DNA of 48,360 nt from an uncultured Verrucomicrobiota bacterium (GCA_903904685.1 CAIVDS010000113.1:1-48360), one strand, 5' to 3'. Positions 25,656 through 35,105 are shown, counted from the stretch's first letter. Numbers and translations: made by a program. Notes: generated by a model not told the origin, from the letters alone.

Positions 25656-26822
25656 ATGGCCAAAGATGTTTTCGCGCCTGATCCTGTTCGTGGTCGTTTT
25701 ATCGTAAACCCGGCGGCGATTATCGCCGTTTGCGCGATCGGCCTGGCAGCTCTTGGCATCACGATTCTTTTCAGTGCCACGGTTTCGTTCAAGCAGGGGC
25801 CTTACTCCTATCTTAACAAACAGATCATCGGATTGGTGATGACGATGGCGGTCGCGTTTGTGGTCAGCCGTATCAACCTCGAAAAATCCCGTCGTTATGT
25901 GTGGATATTGGGAGGAGTATCGGTGCTTTCACTGATGCTGGTGTTGGTGCCTCATATGGGCATCTCGGTAAAAGGCAGCCGGCGGTGGCTGGGATTTGGG
26001 ATGCTGCGGTTTCAGGTGTCGGAGTTTGCCAAGATAGCGATGGTCTTCTGTCTGGCGCATTATCTGGCCATCAATCAGACGCGGATCGGCGAGTGGAAGC
26101 GGGGGTATGTTTACCCGCTGATATTGATCGGTCTTTTTGCAGGCCTGATTATTTTGGAGCCCGATTTTGGGACATCAGCGCTCACGTTGGTGGTCGGATT
26201 GGTGCTGCTGTTTTTGGCTGGGGCCAAGTGGCGCTATATCCTTCCGACTGTCGCGCTGGCGGTTGCCGGCTTCACGGTGATGGTTATCCACAATCCTAAC
26301 CGCCTGCGACGATTCACGGCATTTTTGGATGTCGAGGGGCACAGGGACGCGGGCACCTATCAGCTTTGGCAATCGCTCTCGGCTTTCGCCGTCGGCGGAA
26401 CGGATGGAGCCGGCTTGGGACAGGGGCGTCAGCAGATGAATTTTTTGCCGGAAGCCCACACGGATTTTATTTTTGCAGTGATCGGCGAAGAGCTCGGTTT
26501 GTGGTGCACGCTTGGGGTGGTCACGGTGTTTGTAATTATGTTCATCGCGGGAGTGATTCATCTGCGACGTGCTCCCAATCTCTTCCAATTTCTGCTCGTG
26601 ACGGGGTGTATCTTGATGATTTGCCTGCAGGCGATCATCAACCTTGGGGTTGTCACCGGACTGCTGCCGACCAAGGGCATGTCGCTTCCGTTTATCAGCG
26701 CTGGGCTTTCCAATCTGTTGCTCATGGGCGTGCTGATCGGCATTATTGTCAATACCCAGCGCGCTTGGTCGCTGCCTGGGTTGGATGCGGGTCGTCGTTC
26801 GATGGAGGAACTTGCGGGATGA
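25656..26822 (+). CDS. ftsW: Lipid II flippase/glycosyltransferase FtsW (SEDS family)
   Basis: The 388-residue SEDS protein has about ten transmembrane helices. It carries VKGSRRWLGFGMLRFQVSEF, ILEPDFGTSALTL, the loop GQGRQQMNFLPEAHTDFIFAVIGEELG with the catalytic Asp, and the C-terminal LLPTKGMSLPFISAGLSNLL. It polymerises glycan strands with FtsI at the division site. Its position between murD and murG separates it from the rod-elongation paralogue RodA. The C-terminal VPYGGSSL-type motif typical of some FtsW reads FISAGLSNLL here. Its stop overlaps the murG start by four bases (ATGA). Confidence 0.93.
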   Translation: MAKDVFAPDPVRGRFIVNPAAIIAVCAIGLAALGITILFSATVSFKQGPYSYLNKQIIGLVMTMAVAFVVSRINLEKSRRYVWILGGVSVLSLMLVLVPHMGISVKGSRRWLGFGMLRFQVSEFAKIAMVFCLAHYLAINQTRIGEWKRGYVYPLILIGLFAGLIILEPDFGTSALTLVVGLVLLFLAGAKWRYILPTVALAVAGFTVMVIHNPNRLRRFTAFLDVEGHRDAGTYQLWQSLSAFAVGGTDGAGLGQGRQQMNFLPEAHTDFIFAVIGEELGLWCTLGVVTVFVIMFIAGVIHLRRAPNLFQFLLVTGCILMICLQAIINLGVVTGLLPTKGMSLPFISAGLSNLLLMGVLIGIIVNTQRAWSLPGLDAGRRSMEELAG

Positions 26823-27940
26823 GCAACTACATCATCTCCTGCGGTGGCACGGGTGGACATCTTTCCCCTGGCATCGCGCTTGCCGAGGGGCTTGCGGATC
26901 GCGGGCATTTGGCGACGTTGTTGATCAGCCACAAACGCGTGGACGCTCGGCTGATCGAAAAATACCCGCACTTGCGGTTTGTGCGCATTCCGGGTTCGCC
27001 GTTCACACTCGGCCCGGCGGGTTTCGTGCGATTTATTTTTTCTCAGACCAAAGGTTTCTTTTTCAGTCTGAAATTGGTTCGGGCCTTGCGGCCTGCGGCG
27101 ATCATCGGTTTTGGCGGATTCACGACGGCGGCAATTATCGTTGCCGGTAAATGCTGCGGAGTGCCGGTCGCTCTGCACGAGGCGAACTGCGTGCCGGGCC
27201 GAGCCATCCGGTTGCTCGGCCGGCTTGCCTGGCGTGTTTATCTTCCGCCGGGAGTGGACATCCCTGGCGTCAGGGCAAAGCGAGTGCGCCATGTTGGTCT
27301 TCCTGTGCGCAAAGAGATTGCCCGTCTGCCTCGAGAGGTGGCGTGCGGAAAACTCGGTTTGAACTCTCGCAAAAAGGTATTGGCCATTTTTGGCGGGAGT
27401 CAGGGAGCCACCGTACTCAACGATTGGGCAAGGCGTGAACTGCCCTTGCTCGCGGCCGGAGGCATTCAGCTTTATTGCGTTACCGGCCTCGGTAAAGGAA
27501 CCGCCGAAGTGCTGGACCTGAAATCCAGGGACGGCACACCGGTGAAGGCCGTCTTTGTATCTTTTTGCGACCAGGTGGCCGAATTGCTGTCGGCCGCCGA
27601 TCTGGTGGTGGCTCGCGCGGGTGCCGGTTCGATCGCGGAGTTCATTCGTTGCGGCGCCCCCGCCATCTTGATTCCGTATCCACATGCTGCCGACAATCAC
27701 CAGTGGGCCAACGCCGCTTGCTTTGGCCAGCAGGGCGGCGGGTTGGTGGTCGATCAGGCCGAGCTCGGCGGACTGGGCCGCGAGGTTATTGATTTGCTTT
27801 CGAATGAAGCACGGTTGCAGGAACTGACGGCCAATTTACAGCGCATGGATCGTATTAATCCGCTCGATCTGATTTTAGAGGATCTCGCGTCGTTAATAAC
27901 TCCAGTGGCGGACTTGACCGGAAAGCCCAAGGTCGCATGA
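26819..27940 (+). CDS. murG: Lipid II synthase MurG
   Basis: The 373-residue GT28 glycosyltransferase begins MSNYIISCGGTGGHLSPGIA, containing the GGTGGH motif that contacts lipid I. It continues with IGFGGFTTAAIIVAGKCCGV, LHEANCVPGRAIRLL (usually HEQN), FGGSQGATVLN, SAADLVVARAGAGSIAEF and PYPHAADNHQWANA. It adds GlcNAc to lipid I at the inner face of the membrane. The N-terminal start overlaps ftsW by four bases and the stop overlaps murC-murB by four, giving continuous coupling. The HEAN variant of the HEQN motif is a small departure from the common sequence. Confidence 0.95.
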   Translation: MSNYIISCGGTGGHLSPGIALAEGLADRGHLATLLISHKRVDARLIEKYPHLRFVRIPGSPFTLGPAGFVRFIFSQTKGFFFSLKLVRALRPAAIIGFGGFTTAAIIVAGKCCGVPVALHEANCVPGRAIRLLGRLAWRVYLPPGVDIPGVRAKRVRHVGLPVRKEIARLPREVACGKLGLNSRKKVLAIFGGSQGATVLNDWARRELPLLAAGGIQLYCVTGLGKGTAEVLDLKSRDGTPVKAVFVSFCDQVAELLSAADLVVARAGAGSIAEFIRCGAPAILIPYPHAADNHQWANAACFGQQGGGLVVDQAELGGLGREVIDLLSNEARLQELTANLQRMDRINPLDLILEDLASLITPVADLTGKPKVA

Positions 27941-30282
27941 GCGCCGCATCGTTACCTAGACTGTTCGGCCGTATAGTGACGACGCTTCATTGCGTCGGGC
28001 TTGGTGGCATGGGATTGGGACCGCTGGCGATTTATCTTGCGCAACGCGGCTTCATCGTGAGCGGTGAAGATGATGCGATGACCGACGGCATGAGGGCGCA
28101 ACTGCTGGCCGCAGGAGTAACGATCACGGCGACGGGGGCCGTGCCGGCAAATTGCCAGCTGTTGGTTTACTCGTCCGCTGTCGCCCCGCGACATCCGGCG
28201 GTGCTTGCGGCTGGGGCGCGCGGGATTCCGCTCGTTCGGCGAGGCGAATTACTCGCGGAGGCCACGCGCGATCGAAAGTTGGTCGCCGTCTGCGGATCGC
28301 ATGGCAAGACGACCACGACGGCGATGCTGATCACGGCGTTGCGAGCGGCTAATTTCAAAGCGGGCTATGTGCTGGGTGGTTTGTTTAACGACGATAGCGT
28401 GTCTCCGGCCTGTGCGGGTTCCAACGACTGGGTGGTGGCCGAAATCGATGAAAGTGATGGCACGATCCGCCATTTCTCTCCCGAAATCACGGTGGTGGTT
28501 AATCTCGATTGGGATCACCCTGATCACTATCGGCGGCAAGCCGATCTGGAGGCCGCCTTCAGCGAGCTTTTTGCCCGCACGAAGCACACGGTGCTTGTGA
28601 GTGACGCCTGTGCGCTTTCGTTGAAGGCGCTTGCCGGAACCACCGACGACAAGGTGGAACTATCGCGTCTCACCTTCGGAAGCGCGGGCGATTATCGTGG
28701 AGAGTTGCTGAGTGATAATGACGGATGTATCAGACTCGCCCTGGGTGGACGCTTTCCCGAGATCACGACGATGGTTCGGGCGACGGGAACATTCAATGCC
28801 GTCAACGCCACGGCTGTCCTGGCGGCGGCTCATTTGATGGGCGTGGCTGAATTAACCGAAAATCCGTTGGCCGACTATCCGGGGGTGCGCCGTCGGCAGG
28901 CGGTGCTGCATGCTTCGAGCGACTTAACCGTGATCGAAGACTATGCGCATCATCCGGCCGAAATCCGTGCGCTATTAGTCAGTTTGCGGACGCGAGCGAG
29001 TGGGCGACTTGTCGTCGTGTTTCAACCCCATCGCTTTAGCCGAACGGCGCAGTTCAAGATCGAATTCGCTGAGGCGCTTGCCTTGAGTGATGCGGTCTCG
29101 CTGGTCGATGTTTACGGGGCGGGTGAAGCGCCGATCGACGGAGGCACCACGGCTGATTTGCATGCGGAACTACGCCGGATAGCCCCGGCGTTGCCGGTGA
29201 ATTACTTGCCTGAAAATGGCGACGGATTGCTCGACGCGTTGGCGCGCGAGCGGCGTCCCGGCGATCTGGTCGCATTCGTCGGTGCGGGCGATATTGATGC
29301 TATGGCGCGCCGGTGGATTGAGCGTATCAAGGCAATGGAGGCCGGCAAACGCTGGGATGAGTCAGCGGAAAAATTGCGCGTTGTCGTGTCGGCGGCGACG
29401 AAGGTGAAGCGAGAGGAATTGCTCGCGAACAAAACCACCATTGGCATTGGCGGGGCTGCCCGCATTTATTCCGAGCCGGTCTCGATGGAGGATTTGCAGC
29501 ATCTGGTGCAGAGAGCCAAAACTCTTGTGTTGCCGGTGATCGTGCTGGGCCGTGGTTCCAACTTGATCGTCCCCGACGAAGGCGTGGACGCGTTGGTGGT
29601 CAGTCTGCGTCAGCCGGCGTGGGAGATTTTTGAACCGCGCGACGGAGGGCGCGTATGGGCGGGCGCCGGATTGCGGTTGAAGAATCTTTGCGGACTTGCA
29701 GCTAAAAGCGGCATGGCGGGGTTCGAATTTTTGGAAGGCATCCCTGGCAATGTCGGCGGGGCGTTGCGCATGAACGCCGGTGCGATGGGCGGATGGATGT
29801 TCGACGCGGTCGAGGAGGTGCAGGTGATGACGTTCGATGGTGAAATCCGCATCCTCAAAAAGGCCGAGATGCATGTGGACTACCGGCATTGTGCGGAGTT
29901 GAACGACGCCATCGCGTTGGGCGCTTTGCTGCGTCCTGTGTCGCAGGCCGAGGCGGGCGAGATCGCGCGCCGGATCGACGCCTACAAGGAAAAGAGACAA
30001 AAGTCCCAGCCGCGCGAACCGAGCGCGGGCTGCATTTTCAAAAATCCGCCGGGAGATTCCGCCGGGCGGCTTATCGACGCGAGCGGGCTAAAGGGCGAGC
30101 GGGTGGGGGACGCCGAAGTGTCCGTCGTGCATGCGAATTTTATTGTGAACCGTGGCCACGCCTCGGCGGGCGAGGTGATCGCTCTCGTGAGGCGCATCCG
30201 CGCCCGAGTGGAGCAGGCGCAGGGTGTCAAACTGGAGCCTGAGGTTCTGCTCTACGGCAAATCATGGAAGGACGTTTTATGA
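27937..30282 (+). CDS. murC-murB: Fused UDP-MurNAc--L-alanine ligase / UDP-MurNAc dehydrogenase (MurC-MurB)
   Basis: A single 781-residue frame joins two enzymes. Residues 1 to about 470 are MurC: GLGGMGLGPLAIYL (UDP-sugar domain), CGSHGKTTTTAM (ATP loop near 119-130), ESDGTIRHFSPE, NLDWDHPDHY, YAHHPAEIRAL and FQPHRFSRT. Residues from about 478 are MurB: NKTTIGIGGAARIY, VLGRGSNLIVPDEG (FAD site), EFLEGIPGNVGGALRMNAGAMGG, and the catalytic SAGCIFKNPPGDSAGRLID, ending with VHANFIVN and LEPEVLLYG. Together they make UDP-MurNAc and add its first L-Ala. The linker between domains is short. Four-base overlaps on both sides link it to murG and ddl. No frameshift or internal start is evident. Confidence 0.95.
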   Translation: MSAASLPRLFGRIVTTLHCVGLGGMGLGPLAIYLAQRGFIVSGEDDAMTDGMRAQLLAAGVTITATGAVPANCQLLVYSSAVAPRHPAVLAAGARGIPLVRRGELLAEATRDRKLVAVCGSHGKTTTTAMLITALRAANFKAGYVLGGLFNDDSVSPACAGSNDWVVAEIDESDGTIRHFSPEITVVVNLDWDHPDHYRRQADLEAAFSELFARTKHTVLVSDACALSLKALAGTTDDKVELSRLTFGSAGDYRGELLSDNDGCIRLALGGRFPEITTMVRATGTFNAVNATAVLAAAHLMGVAELTENPLADYPGVRRRQAVLHASSDLTVIEDYAHHPAEIRALLVSLRTRASGRLVVVFQPHRFSRTAQFKIEFAEALALSDAVSLVDVYGAGEAPIDGGTTADLHAELRRIAPALPVNYLPENGDGLLDALARERRPGDLVAFVGAGDIDAMARRWIERIKAMEAGKRWDESAEKLRVVVSAATKVKREELLANKTTIGIGGAARIYSEPVSMEDLQHLVQRAKTLVLPVIVLGRGSNLIVPDEGVDALVVSLRQPAWEIFEPRDGGRVWAGAGLRLKNLCGLAAKSGMAGFEFLEGIPGNVGGALRMNAGAMGGWMFDAVEEVQVMTFDGEIRILKKAEMHVDYRHCAELNDAIALGALLRPVSQAEAGEIARRIDAYKEKRQKSQPREPSAGCIFKNPPGDSAGRLIDASGLKGERVGDAEVSVVHANFIVNRGHASAGEVIALVRRIRARVEQAQGVKLEPEVLLYGKSWKDVL

Positions 30283-31220
30283 ATACTCCGATCATCGCAG
30301 TGCTGTGCGGAGGGACTTCCTCCGAACGCGACGTTTCCCTGGGATCGGGGCGTGCTTCGGCCATCGCTTTGGCGCGCAGTTTTCCGACGCGGTTGTTTGA
30401 GATCGATGCCGACGCGCTGCCTGCCGGGCTAGACCCGGCCCGGCACGTTGTTTTTTCGACCTTGCACGGCACGTTTGGCGAGGACGGCGGGATGCAGCGA
30501 CTGCTGGATGCGGCCGGCGTGGCCTATGCGGGATGTGACGCGGCGAGCAGCGCGTTCACGATGGACAAGGCGCGCACGAAGGCCGCCTCCGTCGCCCGGG
30601 GCGTGGGCGTTGCCAAGGGCATTGATTTTTCAGCCGCCCGAAAACCGTCGGCGGACGAAGTGATCGCGCTGCTCGGCGAACAGGTCGTGGTCAAGCCCAA
30701 CGATCAGGGCAGCAGCGTAGGTTTGAGCATCGCGCTTGACCGACAGACGCTGACGGACGCGCTCGCGGCGATCACCGCGGGCCATTGGCTGATCGAGCCG
30801 CGCATTGTGGGAAAGGAACTTTCGGTGGGCGTGTTGCGCGGTCGGGCGATGGGTATTGTCGAGATTCGCCCGAAGTCCGGCGTCTACGACTACGCGAGCA
30901 AATATACCAAGGGTGCGACCGAATATTTCGCGCCGGCACCGCTGGACGAGGCGATGACCAAGACGGTCCAAAAAGCCGCTGAAACGGCTTTTTCTGCCTG
31001 CGGTTGCCGGGATTACGCAAGGGTGGATTTTATCCTCGGTGAACAAAATGTGAATAACCCTCTTTATTTGCTCGAAATCAATACGCTGCCGGGCATGAAA
31101 GAGACCAGTCTTTTGCCGATGAGCGGGCGCTGCGCAGGATTGGATTTTACAGGTTTGGTCAGGGAATTGGTTGGCCCTGCGGTTCAGCGTTTTAGCCAAG
31201 GCACCACCGTCCAGTCATGA
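30279..31220 (+). CDS. ddl: D-alanine--D-alanine ligase
   Basis: The 313-residue ATP-grasp enzyme opens with IIAVLCGGTSSERDVSLGSG and has HGTFGEDGGMQRLLDAAGV, YAGCDAASSAFTMDKARTK, VVKPNDQGSSVGLS and LEINTLPGMKETSLLPMSG near the end, as Ddl enzymes do. It makes the D-Ala-D-Ala used by MurF. One feature to check: the metal-binding region YARVDFILGEQ is followed by an Asn-rich NVNNPLYLLEINT, which is slightly unusual. The ATG at 30279 overlaps murC-murB by four bases, and its stop overlaps ftsQ by four. An in-frame ATG at 30264 lies further inside murC-murB and lacks support. Confidence 0.94.
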   Translation: MNTPIIAVLCGGTSSERDVSLGSGRASAIALARSFPTRLFEIDADALPAGLDPARHVVFSTLHGTFGEDGGMQRLLDAAGVAYAGCDAASSAFTMDKARTKAASVARGVGVAKGIDFSAARKPSADEVIALLGEQVVVKPNDQGSSVGLSIALDRQTLTDALAAITAGHWLIEPRIVGKELSVGVLRGRAMGIVEIRPKSGVYDYASKYTKGATEYFAPAPLDEAMTKTVQKAAETAFSACGCRDYARVDFILGEQNVNNPLYLLEINTLPGMKETSLLPMSGRCAGLDFTGLVRELVGPAVQRFSQGTTVQS

Positions 31221-32242
31221 GCCAGTTGATTGTTAATCCTCCACCCGCCCGCACTTGGCGTGACATCCCCCAGAGCGTCAAGCCGAGGGTGATGACGTCT
31301 GAAGGCAAGAAGCGCCTGGCGCTGGCGATCGGCAACATCGTGGGCGCGGTCCTCGTGCTCTTTGCAGCTGTTTGGGGTATTTATGAGGTGATCGGTGTTT
31401 GGGAAACTAATCCGACGCGCATCACCGCCGCCGCCAGCGGGGTACCGTTAAAAGATATTTCAGTCAGGACAGATGGGGTTTTAGACAAGGCTTGGGTAAC
31501 GCGAACCTTCGATATTCCCAAGGGGGCAACCCTCATGGGACTAAACCTGCGGCAACTGCAGCAAAGCCTGCTCGCGACCGGCCAAGTTCAATCCGCCGTG
31601 GTGACGCGCAAGTTCCCTGATCTGCTCGTCGTGACTCTTCAGGAGCGTTCGCCCGTTGCGCGGGTCATGGCTCTGTTGGGTGGAGTCGCCACGCCGCAGG
31701 CGCTCATGGTTGCCAAGGACGGATCGGTTTATTCCGGGTTTGGATATGATCCAACCATGACCGATACGCTGCCGTTTCTGGACGGAGTGAAGCTGGTGCA
31801 CGAAGGTTCAGGGTATTCCAAGATCGATGGAATGGAACAAGTGTCGGATATGCTCGGCGCCGCCCGCAGCAATACGCCCGGGCTTTATCGCACATTTCGC
31901 ATCGTTTCTTTGGCGCGGTTTGCCGTGGACGGCACGATTGCGGTGAAGTCCACCGAGGTGGATGAGATTACGTTTGGATTGCGCGAGGATTTTATGCGCC
32001 AACTGGCCCGTCTTGATTACATCCTTGAGGAAACGCGCCGGCAGTCTCCGTTCGCCCCGCTCAAGGCGGTCAACCTTGCCGTAGGTGGCAATCAAGTCCC
32101 TGTCGCTTTCGACATACCTGTCGTAACCGCCGATGGCCGTGCTCCGCATGTTTCCGTCAAGCCATCCGCCCCGCTCCCTTTTGGGACGGCGCTTTTTTCT
32201 CTTCCCAACCGCAACTCTTCCTCCTCGAAACGTGATTTCTAG
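31217..32242 (+). CDS. ftsQ: Cell division protein FtsQ
   Basis: The 341-residue protein has a long cytoplasmic N-terminus of about 33 residues, one transmembrane helix (about 35-60, LAIGNIVGAVLVLFAAVWGIYEV), a POTRA-like segment starting near residue 75 (VPLKDISVRTDGVL) and the FtsQ domain with QSAVVTRKFPDLLVVTLQERSPVARV, the most conserved FtsQ/DivIB signature. It is a bitopic divisome protein that recruits FtsB-FtsL. A C-terminal Pro/Ser-rich tail extends beyond the domain and contains the start of ftsA: the last 11 bases overlap. FtsQ is in the standard place between ddl and ftsA. Confidence 0.88.
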   Translation: MSQLIVNPPPARTWRDIPQSVKPRVMTSEGKKRLALAIGNIVGAVLVLFAAVWGIYEVIGVWETNPTRITAAASGVPLKDISVRTDGVLDKAWVTRTFDIPKGATLMGLNLRQLQQSLLATGQVQSAVVTRKFPDLLVVTLQERSPVARVMALLGGVATPQALMVAKDGSVYSGFGYDPTMTDTLPFLDGVKLVHEGSGYSKIDGMEQVSDMLGAARSNTPGLYRTFRIVSLARFAVDGTIAVKSTEVDEITFGLREDFMRQLARLDYILEETRRQSPFAPLKAVNLAVGGNQVPVAFDIPVVTADGRAPHVSVKPSAPLPFGTALFSLPNRNSSSSKRDF

Positions 32243-33440
32243 AACCAAGTGCATCGGCGCCGTCGAAATCGGCACCTCCAAGGTCAGTGTTCTTATCGGT
32301 GAGCTCTCCCAGAGCCGCACCCTCCACATCATCGGCGTCGGCGAATGTCAGTCGCGCGGCGTCATCAAGGGCGCGGTGGTCGATTTCAAGGCTGCCAGCG
32401 AAGCGACGACCGCCGCGCTTATGGCGGCCGAACAGAATGCGGGCACGCACATCGACGAGGTTTATCTGGCCCAGACCGGAGGACACCTCGAAGGGTTTTA
32501 CAATGAGGCCGCCGTTAATGTTTCCGCCGCCGACAACATGGTCAGCGAACTCGACATCGACACCGTCTGCCGTCTGGCCAAGTCCAAGAATCTCCCCGAA
32601 GGACGCATGGTTGTTCACCACTTGCGCCGTCCCTATCGCCTCGATGGTCGCATCGTGCCCGATCCGATGCATCTCGTGGGCCAGCGGCTGGAAGCCGGTT
32701 ACTGGACCGTGCATGGACCCGAGGGGAAAATCGCCGACAACATCCATGTTATTCGCAGCTTCAGCCTCAATGTGACCGAGCTGATTCTTTCCAGCATGGC
32801 CGCCGGTGCCATCCTGGCCACGCCGGAAGACCGGCAGAACGGCGTGCTCGTGATCGACGTCGGCGCGGGCACCACGGATTTCGTGCTCTACCGCGACGGC
32901 AGCGCCCAGATGACCGGAGTCGTGCCGGTGGGCGGCGGGCATTTGACCAACGACATCAGCCTCGGTCTCCGCCTGACCGAAGGTCAGGCGGAAAAGCTGA
33001 AGCTCCGTTACGGTCGCGGGACCATCGTCACCAAGGATCGTTCGGAGAAAGTTTGGCTCAACGGCGATTTCGCCATCGGCGACCGCCAGTTCTCGCGCCA
33101 CGGCATCGAACAAATCACCTCGGCTCGCGTTTGGGAAATTTTTGAAGTCGTGAAAAAGAAGCTTGGCCCGGCTTTCTCGCCTGAGAAGACCGCTGCCGGC
33201 GTCATTCTCACCGGGGGCACCGCCAAGCTGCCCGGCATCGACGAAGCCGCCGCCAAGGTGCTCGGCGTGCAGGCGCGTCTCGGAGAGGCTCCCGGCTGGG
33301 TTGCGGAAAACCTCCGCGATCCCGGTTTCAGCGGTGTCCTCGGCCTTCTCCAATACGGTCTCAGTTCCCGCGCCGAGACGGCCTCCGCGCCTCGCCGCAA
33401 AGCCGCCGGCTGGGTCGGTAAACTTTTCGCCATCGCCTAA
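32232..33440 (+). CDS. ftsA: Cell division protein FtsA
   Basis: From a GTG at 32232 the product has 402 residues, starting VISRTKCIGAVEIGTSKVSV, the phosphate-1 loop of actin-like ATPases. VLVIDVGAGTTDFVLYRDG (phosphate 2) and VILTGGTAKLPGI (adenosine motif) follow. The SHS2 1C domain is in the expected insert (residues ~80-170). The C-terminus AAGWVGKLFAIA is a plausible amphipathic membrane-targeting helix. FtsA links FtsZ filaments to the membrane. The start overlaps ftsQ by 11 bases; longer in-frame starts within ftsQ are open but not conserved, which makes GTG the best choice. Confidence 0.92.
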   Translation: MISRTKCIGAVEIGTSKVSVLIGELSQSRTLHIIGVGECQSRGVIKGAVVDFKAASEATTAALMAAEQNAGTHIDEVYLAQTGGHLEGFYNEAAVNVSAADNMVSELDIDTVCRLAKSKNLPEGRMVVHHLRRPYRLDGRIVPDPMHLVGQRLEAGYWTVHGPEGKIADNIHVIRSFSLNVTELILSSMAAGAILATPEDRQNGVLVIDVGAGTTDFVLYRDGSAQMTGVVPVGGGHLTNDISLGLRLTEGQAEKLKLRYGRGTIVTKDRSEKVWLNGDFAIGDRQFSRHGIEQITSARVWEIFEVVKKKLGPAFSPEKTAAGVILTGGTAKLPGIDEAAAKVLGVQARLGEAPGWVAENLRDPGFSGVLGLLQYGLSSRAETASAPRRKAAGWVGKLFAIA

Positions 33441-33453
33441 TCCAAGCGTCGCC

Positions 33454-34767
33454 ATGAATCCCAACGAACTTCCGCTTTCCCACGAGATTCTCACCGACCG
33501 CACGATTGCGATCAAGGTCGTGGGCATCGGCGGCGCCGGCTCGAACGCGGTGGACCGTCTCAAGATGGAGAATCTCGACCGCCTCCAGATGGCTGTCATC
33601 AACACCGACCATCAGGCGCTCTCCAACTCTCCGGTTCAGGACAAGGTGCTGATCGGTTCCTCGGTCACGCGCGGACTCGGTGCCGGTGGCGACCCCGATC
33701 TCGGTCGCGACGCCGCCGAGGCCGACCGTGAAAAGATCTCCGCCGTCGTGAAGAACTGCGACTTGGTGTTTCTCGTCGCCGGCATGGGCGGTGGCACGGG
33801 CAGCGGCGCGGCCCCCACCGTGGCGGAAATCGCCGCCGAGTCCGGCGCGCTGGTCATCGCTTTCGTCACGTTGCCCTTCAGTTTCGAGGGCGGCCGGCGT
33901 GTGAAGCAGGCGGAGGAAGGTTTGATCGCCCTTCGCAAAGTGTGCGACGCCGTCATCCCGCTGCCCAACGACATCCTTCTTCAAGAGGGAGCCGAGGGCG
34001 AGACCGCGCTCGATTCCTTCGCCCGGGCCGACGAGTGGATTGGCCGCGGCGTGAAATCCATCTGGTCGATGCTGTTCCGCACCGGACTCATCAACATCGA
34101 TTTCGCCACGCTGCGTCAGGCGTTCCACACCCGCAGCGGCAAAACCCTTTTCGGCCTCGGTTCCGGCTCCGGGGAAAACGCCGTGGCGGAAGCCATCGAG
34201 AGCATCAAGCTTTGCCCCCTGCTCGCCACTCCGGAGTTCGCCCGCAAGGCCGACCGCCTGCTCGTCAACATCGTGGGCGGCACCGATCTCACGCTCCCCA
34301 AGGTCAACGAAATGATGACCGCCGTCACCGAGCAGTTTGGCCGCGATTCCCATGTCATCATGGGCGCGGTGATCGACGAAGACATGCAGGGCAAGGTCGA
34401 ACTGGTCGTGCTTGGCACGAGCGATATGGGTGGTCGGAGCGGCGGTGTGCGCCGTCCGTCCGCGCTGGCCCGCGCCACCAAGCCGTTCGCCTCGGCGGCT
34501 GCCGGGCGTGAAAACGACCATCAGGCGGCGGCGCCTTCCTCCGTATTTCCGGCGTCGGTGCCGGGAGCGGCTGCTGCGACCGCGTCCGAGTTCTCCACGA
34601 AGTCCGCGCCCGACACGCTGACGAGCACGGCAGCGGACCAAAATGAATTCACCTTCGGCGAGATCGAACGCCGCGGGCATTTCGACAAGACCGACCGCAA
34701 TCTTTTCGAGGGTCAGGACCTCGATGTGCCAACCTACCTCCGCAAAGGCATCAAGTTGGCGCTGTGA
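33454..34767 (+). CDS. ftsZ: Cell division GTPase FtsZ, with altered T7 loop
   Basis: The 437-residue tubulin homologue has KVVGIGGAGSNAVDRL, the GTP signature GGGTGSGAAP (112-121) and FSFEGGRRVKQAEEGL. The T7 loop, which enters the neighbouring subunit to trigger GTP hydrolysis, reads LINIDFATLRQ; Asp216 is present, but the second Asp of NVDFADVR (E. coli Asp212) is Thr219. The globular domain ends near 325, then a ~85-residue Ala/Ser linker leads to the conserved C-terminal peptide DLDVPTYLRKGIKL, which binds FtsA. It is the last gene of the dcw cluster, 13 bp after ftsA. The substitution comes from clear sequence (ACG at 34108-34110); effect on GTPase activity is not known. Confidence 0.93.
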   Translation: MNPNELPLSHEILTDRTIAIKVVGIGGAGSNAVDRLKMENLDRLQMAVINTDHQALSNSPVQDKVLIGSSVTRGLGAGGDPDLGRDAAEADREKISAVVKNCDLVFLVAGMGGGTGSGAAPTVAEIAAESGALVIAFVTLPFSFEGGRRVKQAEEGLIALRKVCDAVIPLPNDILLQEGAEGETALDSFARADEWIGRGVKSIWSMLFRTGLINIDFATLRQAFHTRSGKTLFGLGSGSGENAVAEAIESIKLCPLLATPEFARKADRLLVNIVGGTDLTLPKVNEMMTAVTEQFGRDSHVIMGAVIDEDMQGKVELVVLGTSDMGGRSGGVRRPSALARATKPFASAAAGRENDHQAAAPSSVFPASVPGAAAATASEFSTKSAPDTLTSTAADQNEFTFGEIERRGHFDKTDRNLFEGQDLDVPTYLRKGIKLAL

Positions 34768-34888
34768 GCCGTGTCTTTGGTTCGGGGAGAAGCGCGAAAA
34801 GGCCCGGTGCCTCATGGGAGTGACGTGATGCCGCTAAGGCGAGCCGATTGACCAAGTTAGTTTGGGCCTTGTAAAAAGAACCCAGACC

Positions 34889-35105
34889 ATGAAAAGGAAA
34901 CGGCATACGACTGAGGACAAGATCCGTATATTGTGGGAGGCCGCCGACGGAGGCAGAAACATCTGAGATGACCTGCCGCCGTTGGAAGAGATGGTTCTGG
35001 CGCAAGCTACGGAACCTCGCAAAAAAGGCTCTGTTGTCGTTAAAAAATCTACCGTACGCCTGTGAGCGCATGAACGTTTGTTCGATCGAGCGGTTGTTAG
35101 ATTAA
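34889..35105 (+). pseudogene. Remnant of IS3-family transposase OrfA
   Basis: The ATG at 34889 opens MKRKRHTTEDKIRILWEAAD, matching the start of IS3-family OrfA (usually MKRKRHTTEEKIRIL), but it stops at 34964-34966. In the next frame EMTCRRWKRWFW (34967 on) resembles the SEATFHRWRKQFG helix that normally follows about ten residues later. So roughly 25-30 bases were lost and the gene is broken. Nothing of OrfB is present. The copy lies between ftsZ and the sulfur cluster. Confidence 0.7.
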
